DNA from: Phytophthora hibernalis
Taxonomy: Eukaryota > Oomycota > Peronosporomycetes > Peronosporales > Peronosporaceae
Length of the DNA: 64,000 nucleotides
Direction of reading: 5' to 3'
NCBI GenBank assembly: GCA_012656075.1
Contig: JAAKBF010000360.1
Location: 62,001-126,000 of the forward strand
The notes under the pieces are model-generated. The model had not been told where the DNA came from, searched no databases, and saw only the letters and a list, made by a program, of their open reading frames with translations. Below are positions 41,813-51,371 of the stretch, one piece after another. Numbering within the stretch: position 1 is the first letter of the stretch; each line of letters starts with the position of its first letter. The position numbers and the translations under genes were made by a program.

Positions 41813-41915
41813 AAAGCAAACATCGGAGGACGCAGTCGTTTATTGAGGTGGCTTCGTACCAATGGATACACGCATGGTCGCGCCTACTTGACTAGCGAGG
41901 CTGCGCAGGCCATCT
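41813..41915 (+). repeat. Diverged repeat block shared with 22838-22950
   Basis: Contains cgataaaagcaaacatcgg with aggacgc, and ctagcgaggctgcgcaggcc. It lies in the 3' flank of the broken RXLR gene. Confidence 0.6.
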
Positions 41916-41967
41916 TATGTCGAACGCAAGATCAGCGCCTGTCACCGGTGACAACGATCTACGCTTA

Positions 41968-42386
41968 TTACGCGATGACACCCAGGTACTGGCCATACAT
42001 GCGCAAAAGCGTAGTGACCGTCACGTACTGCTTCATATCGTTGTACGCGCACCCAGCTTGGTCCCACTCGCCAAATTTGCGATCACGGAAGGACTTGCTA
42101 GACAGCAACTTCGTCACAGTCTTCGGGGGACGGATAACGTCCTCTCTTCGTCGTCGCTGTCGGTATCGACATCATCGTCGTCGTCCCGGTGTGTGATGCG
42201 GGCAGTTCTCAGACGGCGACTACTCATGACAGCGTTTACAGCGACATCAATTGACTGCAGAACGTTTGACGCTGACATCTGCGCGATCTTGGTCTGGCCC
42301 ACCGTATTGGTGACCATGGCCGAGGCCGTCTCCCACCATACAAGTGCCGTGGCCGCAGCTGCCAGCAGGACGTGACTAATACGCAT
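41968..42386 (-). pseudogene. RXLR-EER effector gene with one frameshift
   Basis: The ATG at 42386 opens a signal peptide (MRISHVLLAAAATALVW, cut near TASA), then a canonical RRLR motif at about 58-61 and, after a DDDDD tract, DEER at about 79-82. This frame stops at 42114. A second frame, displaced by one base, opens just before that stop and runs to TAA at 41968. It encodes a typical effector C-terminus of about 53 residues, including KTVTKLLSSKSF, FGEWDQAG, YNDMKQYVTV and LLRMYGQYL. One missing base near 42120 explains the break. The corrected length would be about 139 residues. It may be a dead gene, or an intact gene hit by a consensus error. Protein not reconstructed here. Confidence 0.82.
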
Positions 42387-42886
42387 GGTTGCTTGATTCG
42401 TCGAAAATAGGTCGAAGTGGACTGGCCAGTGTGGAGCGTGTTGGAGCTCGGGGCAAATTGTGGAATTAGAATCGATGCAGGCGAGGAGCAGCCACTTCGC
42501 ACAATACATCGCGGAGACAACAACGAAAAGTGCTGGTTGCTGTCGCAACTCCAAGTGTTTGCGTCTGACTGGAGGTGATGCGAGCTCGAGCATCTTGAGT
42601 TTTGGCATAAAGGTGACGCAGGACCACCTATCGGATAGGAACAGACGTGCTTCCAGTCTGGAAGTCCAGCCAGCGATGTCGTCTACGACACGAGGGGGTC
42701 AAATTTGATTTCAAAGATAATGCAGACGATGGGGATCACTACATGTGAAAAACTCGAAGTGGAAAGTAATCGTGACGACACCACGGATTATGATGGAGCA
42801 GAATAATCATCGGCTGCTCAAATGTATATGTACCGATGCATAGTGATGGGGTTGATGCAAGTCTTTTACTTCGTGTTCCAGAAAGA

Positions 42887-42932
42887 AAGCACAATACCCA
42901 TAAATCAGTGGTTTATTATGGGTATTGTGCTT
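42887..42932. repeat. Perfect hairpin, 17-bp stem
   Basis: AAGCACAATACCCATAA and its exact inverse TTATGGGTATTGTGCTT, with a 12-base loop. cagtggttt in the loop region is also inverted just after it (aaaccactg). No T-run or coding context. Perhaps a small foldback element. Confidence 0.8.
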
Positions 42933-43870
42933 AAAACCACTGCGCTAAACTGCGAATTGTCCTTCTGACTCAGAAGACGAAGCGCGCCGTTCCGTTCGTA
43001 TGCTCCGATCACATTGACGCAGTATTGCGCTGCGGTGGCTGGTTGACTAGCGAATAGGCTATTGTGAAGGCGGTGCTTCGTACTTTTAAGTTAAAGCAAA
43101 GTCAGACAGCGCACTCCTGCAAATGTGTTTGTTTTAAAATCAAGCAAAACAGGTCCTGGTAGGACTCCTGCACTAGCGTGACCTTGAATATCAATATTGC
43201 AGGAATACTTGCAGTGCACAATTGCAAGCGGGACCGGGACTGTAATGTTTGCGAGAAACATAAGAGATCTTTGGCAACATTGTTTTTTCTTCCTTCAATC
43301 ATTGCTGGAAGCACTGCTTTTTCTTTAGAGGGCAATCTCGTACATGTAATATCGCGACAACATTGCCGCAAGCAAACTACCACCTGGCCGAAAAATTGTT
43401 GAAGTTTATGTTGTGGATACGAGCGGGCCCCCTTTTGTTTCATAGCACAGCCTTCGAGGTACTATACTCGAGATACTACCTCGTAGGCTGCGGTAGGAAG
43501 AAGAATGTTTGTTGTTGTACATGTACACTGTACATGTAAGTATGCAATTACAGTGATCTGCTTACTCAGCGAACACCTGATATAAATAGATAATGCAAGT
43601 ATATTTTATGTGACAGCTCGTTTATTTTTCTCTTGGAACATACGATTTGAAAGGTTATTTAGTTTTGGGTGTTTGCTGAGGAAGCAGATATAATGCACAG
43701 ACGCAGATACACATGGTTACAAGCCTCAAGTGCCATTAGCTCAATACTAACCACTCGGATTCCATCAACTTGAGTTGAAAAATGCCAATGAACTACATGT
43801 AGGTCCAACACCAAACTTCCTTTTCGTGACCCTGTTATACATAAGTCTCGTATGGCGAAAATGAGTTGGC

Positions 43871-43919
43871 ATCGGCACCTATTATTATTAAAGGTGCTAT
43901 TATTATTATAGGTGCCGAT
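43871..43919. repeat. Inverted repeat with TTA/ATT-rich centre
   Basis: ATCGGCACCTAT (43871-43882) is inverted at 43908-43919, and a third cacctttaat-like copy lies between. AT-rich trinucleotide spacer. Confidence 0.7.
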
Positions 43920-44194
43920 AGTGTAATATACCCTCATATTATGAGGTTAGACTCTCCCACCGTAGCCCAGTTGATGCGAAACGAGAACGAAATGACGAGC
44001 CCTTGCTCTCGGTCTTTACGATAATACTGTTTGGGCGAGCCCGTTGACATTGGTGGTGATTTCTTTGGTGGTGAGACTGCAATCACATAACGTGGTCTGG
44101 GTTTTGTTAAAACCCCTTTCATAAAAATAGCTATTGAGGGTCTCCAACCTCGCACTGTAACTTCTGTGAAGTCTACGCTGAGGAATTACGTTTC

Positions 44195-45144
44195 TCACAA
44201 TTCGCGGTTCTTCTTACTTGAAGATTTGCCGTCAAGAACATGCTTGATGAAATACCAGCTCACACCAGAGCCATGACGCAAAGGAAATCCTTCTGGACCT
44301 TGCTGAGTCTCGTTATCACGACGCTTCTTAGTTTTCTCTTTGCCCTCGAGAATGCGCTTCTTCTCAAAAAAGACGTACGCCGTGCGGTAAACGACGTTCG
44401 ACGCGCCAGATCCAGGGCCGCGCTTCTGGCTCATGAAACTTCGCAAACTGTTGGAGTTCACATCACCCAACGCACGTAGGAACGCTGCCTTGGTCACCAG
44501 ACCATCAGTTGATCTTCTTGCGGACCTCGTCGCAGTCGTCGTACACTGGAGCGATATCATTTTCGTCCATATCCGGCAGCTTCACATCTTCCACCCTCCT
44601 GAGCAGATCATGGCCAGCCTTCGATCTTTTGTCACTTTGGCCTTCTCTTCTTTCTGTTCGGCAGCTTTGCGCTTCCGATCCTTCGGATTCATAGTTTTCA
44701 TCTTCTCTTCGTCTCGTTTCTCCTTCTTCTCCTACGTGTGGAAGAAGATGGAGGCTCAGTCGTACGTGACGTTGTCCTCACCCGCTCATGGGCTGCTCAA
44801 GCTCATGAACTTGTGGAACGACTTCGAGTCGATGTCAAGGAGTCGAGGAACGCCGCCTCCGTCAACTCTATGGTTCTAAGAAACTTGCGAGTTTTGGTCC
44901 GGAATTGATTGCAGTTCCATTTGCTTCACTCCTCGGTCTTGGTCGTATCATTTGAGCCTGAAGTGGACGTCAAAGACGCGAAACTCGGCACAAAGAAGCT
45001 GTCAGGAGCCCAAATTTCAGCGAAAGACGCAGACGATGATGGTCTATCTGGAGGTGCAATGGTTGGTGAGGTTGTAGCCTTGACGATGTCGCTAGATACT
45101 TCCTCCCGCCTCTCGTCCCTTTCAGTAGCTTCGCCATGGTTCAA
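44195..45144 (-). pseudogene. Decayed copy of the DUF7726-type gene
   Basis: On the minus strand the order matches the intact gene at 54550. An acidic/serine N-terminus (44926-45144) is followed by a broken first domain at about 44740-44900 (readable as WNCNQ, FLDS, KFMSLS and an in-frame stop). The second domain is at 44195-44560 (LVTKAAFLRALGDVNSNSLR, SGASNVVYRTAYVFFEKKRI). The second domain is close to the intact gene, but the linker and first domain have stops and indels. It is a genuine pseudogene about 10 kb from its relatives. Confidence 0.8.
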
Positions 45145-45268
45145 ACTTGAATTTCAAGTTTGAAAAAGCTTCCCGCCAGTTTTATGGCGTAAAATCCTTT
45201 CAAATTGCATGCTCGGACCTCTCTAATCGCATTCACAAATTTTTCATTCCCAAGTCATCAGCTACAGT

Positions 45269-45544
45269 ATGGCGAACGCGTTGCAAAATGTGTTGCGGCC
45301 TGGTAGTCGCGAGTTCGTGGTGGCGCTGAACGCGGTGCTGGCGCTACTGTTCTTCGTGATGCTGGCGGTCGTGTACACGGAGCTGGAGGACTCGTACCAC
45401 GTGTTCGTGCTGCTCTTCCTCGTCGTGGGGCTCACCGTCTCCATCAACTGGTTCATCCTCGAGGCCAACAACCTCAAGCACACACACGTGACGGAGATCT
45501 CCAAGCAGAAACAAGACCCCAATACAAGAGCCAAGACAGACTGA
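45269..45544 (+). CDS. PKR1-like V-ATPase assembly factor, small ER membrane protein
   Basis: Intact 91-residue frame from ATG 45269. It has NVLRPGSREFVVALN at the N-terminus, two membrane segments (about 20-38 and 44-65: ALLFFVMLAVVYTEL and FVLLFLVVGLTVSINWFI), and a short charged C-terminus. The PG(T/S) motif, two-helix topology, terminal WFI-E-N and length match the fungal Pkr1 family, which aids assembly of the V-ATPase membrane sector in the ER. Identification rests on remembered family features. Confidence 0.65.
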   Translation: MANALQNVLRPGSREFVVALNAVLALLFFVMLAVVYTELEDSYHVFVLLFLVVGLTVSINWFILEANNLKHTHVTEISKQKQDPNTRAKTD

Positions 45545-45668
45545 GTCCCAGCCATTGCAAGCACAAAGGACATACACTTTCACGAGACCAGAAGAAGAAT
45601 CAAAAGCTCCTTTGTCACCATTTTCAATTACAACTACCCACTACAAGGTGACTTGAACACAGTATCTC

Positions 45669-46214
45669 TCACATGTCGTCGTCGGTGGCCAGTCCGCAGG
45701 AGCGTTTGCAGCAGCTCACAGCGATGCTGCGGCCGTAGGGCACGTAGGACAGCGTGTACCACACCAGTGCCATGAACTGCACGATCACCGAAAGCAGCAC
45801 GAAGAACATACGGTGGTGGATGTGCGGCGAGAAGCACAGCAGCAGCGTCACGAAGATGAAGACCACGTAGACGATGGCAGAGTAGCGACGCTTGTTGTGG
45901 AACATGGTCTGAAGTTGTTTCCAGGGGCCTACGAAGAACGTGGTGCAGCCAATGGACAGGAGGTTTCCGATCGTGTACGCGATGGCGAACGGCGCCGGGT
46001 TGCCATGCACGAGCTTGGCCAGGCGGAACGTCGAGCCTAGAGACAGCAGGAAGCCCAGCAGGAAGCACGTGACGCAGCCGATGACGCGTTCCTGGTACGA
46101 CAGACTCGGACACAGCCAGAAATTATTGCCATTGGAAGCTGGAGACCCCTCCGTTGGCTGTCCGCTCTCTGGGTCCAGCAGCTTCTGCTTCTGTGCGCGC
46201 AACACGTTCATCAT
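45669..46214 (-). CDS. SFT2-like vesicle transport protein
   Basis: Intact 181-residue frame from ATG 46214. A polar N-terminus is followed by four hydrophobic segments starting with LSYQERVIGCVTCFLLGFLL, then FAIAYTIGNLLSIGCTTFFVG, the PWKQL loop motif, IVYVVFIFVTLLLC, and FVLLSVIVQFMALVWYTLSY before YVPYGR. The (S/T)xxxRxxGC...CxxxG and F(A/V)xxYTxGN motifs are those of SFT2 proteins, which support endosome-to-Golgi vesicle fusion. It diverges from the NUP160 gene with starts 154 bp apart. Confidence 0.88.
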   Translation of the reverse strand: MMNVLRAQKQKLLDPESGQPTEGSPASNGNNFWLCPSLSYQERVIGCVTCFLLGFLLSLGSTFRLAKLVHGNPAPFAIAYTIGNLLSIGCTTFFVGPWKQLQTMFHNKRRYSAIVYVVFIFVTLLLCFSPHIHHRMFFVLLSVIVQFMALVWYTLSYVPYGRSIAVSCCKRSCGLATDDDM

Positions 46215-46367
46215 GATGGCTTCAGCGAGCAACTCCGATAGTGACCAAAAGATCTGCTTTGAAGCGGCACGACTCAAATTCTGTGCACCACACAATCCCC
46301 AAATTTTAAATTTCGCACTTAGTAGAATATCAAACGCCTGGCCATACAAATTGCGATTAGTGTCAAA

Positions 46368-49300
46368 ATGCGTCCGCTGCTACAGGAGGCGCAGTTCGCG
46401 TGCTTCGAGGACGCCAAGGGCGACGCGTCGGCGCTGCCCAGCTTTGTGATCCCCAGTCCGTCGGTGCGCTCGCAGCCGCCCAAGAGCTTCGCGCGCGGTG
46501 CGTCGCCGCTTTTGTGACTTATTTGTGTCTTTGTGCTGACGTATTTTTGGACTATTTTATTTTCTCAGTGCGCGCGCTGGAATGCAGCGGCTCCGGCAGT
46601 TTTTACTTTCAAAACGAGCGATTACGCGATCGATTCGTGTGCTGGCGCGTGCTGAAAAACGTGGTTTTACTGCGCGAATGGAGTTTAAACGCGACGTTAC
46701 GCCAAAATGGTCTGCGCCTCGAGTTCCCGGCTCCTGTGCTGAGTACCGGTGTGTTCGCCGTCGAGAGCTGGGAGGACGACTCGGTGACTGTGAACGTGGT
46801 GACGCACGCCGGTACCGTGCACCGCTTCACGTATGCGGTGCCGAGCGACGGCAGTTTCAGCGTTTTCCCAATCGGACGTAAAAGCATTTCCGGTGCCGAA
46901 ACCCGCTACACGCAGTCGGTGTGACGTTTTGCAGAGTTTAAACAGTGACGAAATCCTGACGGTGGCTTTATGGGTGAACGAGTATAACCTCGTACTGGGG
47001 ACAGATGCAGGACGGGTATTGGGAGTAAACTTCGGACTGCCGAGTGATGCTAAAAAACTGCAGGAATTTGTGTTTTCCGACGAGTCGGTGGTGTCGTGGC
47101 TCTGGAATGGACTGCTGAAAAGCACAGCTGCTAAACTCAAGGGCGGTGAAGACGCAGAGAGGAGGAATGTCGGCGCGACGGTCGTGGCCATGACGTCGTT
47201 CCAGATTGATGGAGATGAAGATGATGAAGGTGGTGACAAGGACGTTTGTATTGTCACGGTCTCAGCTGACTGTGTTTTGAGGGCGTGGAGTTTCCGCAGT
47301 CAGTCGTGTTTGGGACGACAACAGCTACGGAATCTCGTGATCCCGCAGACTGAAGACACTGATGATGCAGGGTGGGTAGATGAGGATCTGGATGGAGACG
47401 ACGGGTCTAGTAACATTGGGGTGTATGCTACCCATGCCAAGGTGGTGGCACTCGCGGGCACGGAATCGGACAATTGCAGACTGCTGGTGCATCTGGACAC
47501 GACAGCGGCGCATTCGTCCGAGATCTATCTACTGCGCGGCGACGTGCAACCGTCGGCTGCGTCGGGTGCGGGTTCAGGTGGCGAGGACCTTGCTTTGGAT
47601 ACAGCGCGGGTGTTTACGGTACAGTCGCTGGAGCAGAAGAGAGGACAGAAGATGGTTGATTTTGCTGTGGACAAGAACTTTCTCTTTTCGTCCTGGCGCT
47701 CGCTGGACGGCGATGAGGTGTACATTCACCCGAATCCGATGGCGCTCACCGGCCCCAAGCGTATTCAGGGACAACTTGTTAGCAGCCTCGATGTCCAGAT
47801 GCAGAAATATGAGACTGAGGACAGCGAGTGGCTTTTCGACTTGAAGGGGGACGGCGTGATGTCGCTAATTGATGAATTTTTCGCTGAGCGGATACTTCTG
47901 CCTGGCCGCTTCTCGCGCCAGAACTTGGCGAACGCTATCGTCGAAGCACGAACCGGTGCACTTGGCATTAGCACCCAATCTCCATTTGCTCACCGACTGC
48001 CAAAATACAAGGACGTGCTGGTTCGTCTGGTGTCGAGCCGATGTGTCGATGCGGCTGGGGCTGCTGCTGTCCGTAGTGGCACATCACCCAACGTGCTGCG
48101 CATTAGAGTCTGGAAGGACCTTATTGCGCTCTGCACGAAGCACTGGCGTTGCGAAAACGTGCCTATAGGCTTTGCAACGACGACAAATGCGCTACTTCCA
48201 GGCGCGCCTGTGCTGCTGCGCCGAAACCGTGTGTCGTTGTTGTTCCCATCAGCCCCAGCGATCACCGCTGCATTCGTCCCGCAAGCGGAACAGGGTTCTA
48301 CTAGTGGTGAATGCGTGGCTGACCTGGTTTCTGAAGTCCTTCCAGTCTTCGACGCGTTCCCCAGCCAGAGTTTCCAGTCGTTCGTTCACCGCGAGGTTGC
48401 CGATGTGGCTTCTGAGTGGAAGGTGGAGTCTTTCGTGGCGTTAGCGCGTCACTGTGTTCGTCTTGGTCTGAGTCCGGATTTCGTAGCAAGTGCCCCTGCT
48501 ACTGGACAAACTATCAGCGCGGAACTGGTTCTTACTCGCTCAATCCTGCGTCTCAGTAAGCTGCTGGGCGGCGATGCCGCCTTCCAGGATCAGGTTTTCC
48601 ACGACTTGGTTGAGCACTTGTTCCCATTTGAGCTTTGGCGTGGTTCAGGAGCATACCAATCTACATCGTCTAGACGAGGAAGTGGCCATTCCAGCGATGA
48701 GGATGAGGATATGACTACTAGCAAGAGAGGGTTTGTGATGGCAGACGCCGCTCCGACCGATTACTACTCGACGACCCGCCGAACGTTTTTCGCCAGTCAC
48801 GAAATGTGCTTCGCGTTCGATCAAGTTGCCTCGCGCACAATTGACGAAATGTGCAACCAGTCGCTTCGCATGGTGCTCTTCCTTGCATATTTGGTGGACA
48901 CTCGCCCAACTTTCCTGAGCTCTTCAACCCTGAGCAAAATCGTGCGGGTATATCTTCCCAAGTCGATTACTGTATATCAGCGCTGGCGGCTCAGCCGGTG
49001 GGTTGCCAACCAAGGCATCACACAACCGATCGCAGACACGGATCCTGCTATTACCTCGTCAGCCACGCTCATGCCGCCGCTTATGCAGATATTCCTTCTC
49101 GACGTGAACAGGAAGCTCAATCGCTCAGACAGCTTCAAGCGAGCGCTTTCAGTGCTGCAGCTCGCGAGTTCAAGCAACAACGTGCGCAGCGAAGAGGCAC
49201 ACGGTGTTTTGGCAACATATACGCGTGAAATCCTGCAGTTTGTTTCTCAGCCCAACGATGCGCTGGTGCGATTCCTACAGAAACGACAGCAATTCCGTCT

Positions 49301-51203
49301 GCTGCGCGCCATGTTCTGCTGCAATCTCAGCGATATCAGTCTCCACGGGTCTAGCAAGGGCGAGGCTGCCAACTCGCATCAGACCGAACAAGTACACCAG
49401 TATGTGCGTTCGATTGGCGAGTGCCTAGCCTGCGAAGGCCAAGAGGCGGCTGCGCGCTCCCATGATGACGAAGATGCACGCAACCATGCACGCTGGTGCT
49501 TCCAGCAGGCCATTCGCAGCTTCAGCATCTGCCTTTCAAACTTTTCACGGAGCGCAGCCACCGATCTTCGCTGTCGGAGAAGGCTTTGGAACAGTTTATC
49601 TACGAGGTGGTGGGTTTGCTAAAGGATACGGTGCCGCGCGGGTTTTACGACCAGTTGCTCAACTTTCTTTGGACGGTGGTCACGCAAGCGATTAGCCACT
49701 TGGCCCACCACGACGGTGGCGAGCAGAGCTTCGCGTTGCAGTCCTTCATCTGGGTGAACGTGTTCAAGTACTCTGTGGAAGAACGATTGTTCCGCGATGC
49801 GCACCTTGCTCTCATGCATACAGCAGAGCTTTCAGCAGCCTTAGGTGGGTCTGAGGCTGCTGAGGGCACGGCTAGTGAGTGTGTGAACTATCTAGTGAAG
49901 GAGCTGTACCGCTACGGCCACCTTGATCTTATCTGCGAACTGCAGTGGGGTTCACTGGAGTCACACGTCGAGAAGTACATTCTCTGGCAGGCGGCGAACG
50001 CCACTGTCGTCAAGGCGACGGACTCGATACCGGTGCTGTTCGTTACTACAACTTGCTGTTCACATTCTACATGCGCAAGCAACAGCCAGCCAACGCAGCA
50101 TCTTCGCTGTATGCTCTCGCGCTGCGACTGCGCCTCGCAGTATCTGCGTCGAAGTCTGCACTCGAGGCGCAGCGCAATTCTCTGAACGCTGCTTGCAACG
50201 CGCTACGGGCGTTGCCGGCTGGCTCCGGTGGGTTGTGCGCAAGTTGCACACCGAGGAGCTCACCCGCCCTCCGCTGGATGCTTCCGAACGAACAACGCCA
50301 TCTCTGAGCGTGGTCACGTTGGAGGATATGCGGGACGAGTTGGCAGTGTTGGACGGTAAGCTACGGTTGCTGGCACTAGGTCACTCGGAAAGTGTGTTGC
50401 TAAGCACGATGGATGGTGACGAGGTGATCGCGCTGCTGGTAGACGCCGTGCATAGTAGTTGCCGCAACACGGGGAACATGACGTTGGCAGAGCGACGGAG
50501 AGCAGGTGTGCTTTCTATCGAGATGGCGGCTGATATTGCGGGTAGAAGTCCGGTGAGTTCTTTGTCAAACCTGACCAAGTCGTTGGCGCGGTACTGCGTG
50601 GCTAGTGAGCACCCTGCCGCTTCTTCCTCCATCTCGCGGGCAGACAGTGACTTGCTGTGGGAACTCCTTGAAATGCTGCTTACCAATGCTGCATCGCTCG
50701 ATCAGTACGAGGTCGCTGCCGAGACAGTGTTGGACTTCTGGCAGCAACAGGGACGCAAGCTTACACTGCCTGTTTGGTTGAACGAGCGGTTGTCAAGCCC
50801 CACGTCAGGAAACCCATCTAAGCTGCTGATACTGTACTTGAAGCATGGACTATTACTCGAGGCATTGCAGCTTGTGGAGGGACTACTGCCGGACGCTGCA
50901 TCTATGCGTGGAGGAAATGCAAAGTCCGTCTTCAGCTTTCAGTCTCAACTGGAGCCCAACGCTGGCCCGCCAAAGCTTCCATGGATACCGTACAACCTCA
51001 TTGATGCGCTGCTAGACTCGACGGCTGCCGTGCTGAACCAAGACGTGGGTGGGGATGTTTCTGCGGCCGCTATCACACGACTGCGCCAGCAAGATCACAG
51101 CCTCCGGCAGCAGTTGACACGCTACTTCCAGTCGGTCAATGCCCTCCAGCAAGCACAGGAAGCAGCGAGTCTCGCACGTAGCAGCATTGATGTGGACTTG
51201 TAG
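46368..51203 (+). CDS. NUP160: Nuclear pore protein Nup160-like, several frame breaks
   Basis: Exon 1 46368-46497 and exon 2 (46569 to about 46877) join in frame over a 71-bp GT-AG intron. A third exon begins about 46935, but the frame across the second junction does not match cleanly. The N-terminal half is a beta-propeller: VVTHAGTVHRFTYAVP, VNEYNLVLGTDAGRVLGVN, VSADCVLRAWSFRSQSCLG, MVDFAVDKNFLFSSWRSLDG, and AERILLPGRFSRQNLANAI. These are Nup160 landmarks. The C-terminal half is alpha-helical (YNLLFTFYMRKQQPANAASS). Frame changes near 49547, 50040 and 50215 each fit one missing base. Total is about 1,550 residues, against about 1,436 in human. It is a scaffold subunit of the Y complex. Confidence 0.8.
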
Positions 51204-51371
51204 ATGAGTACAATCACGCATGTTCGCAGCATAGGTTAATCGTTCAATTCAAGTGGCATCGTCGACACCGCAACTATGATTTTGTAACAACAGCCTTGGA
51301 TAGATCAGCATAAAATGAATGTCTAATTTGGTTTGATGCAGCCACCTATCCTTCACTGTACGCTAGCTTGC

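Larger units (their letters stand above)
42387..44194. other. Gene-poor stretch with two hairpins
   Basis: No recognised gene. A 113-codon minus-strand frame (43102-43443) has no domain. Two hairpin-forming inverted repeats are listed separately. tgtacatgtacactgtacatgta at about 43515 is a further short palindromic run. Confidence 0.4.

Noticed and set aside
43102..43443. 113-codon minus-strand frame with ATG
   Set aside because: No signal peptide, no domain, and composition like the surrounding spacer.
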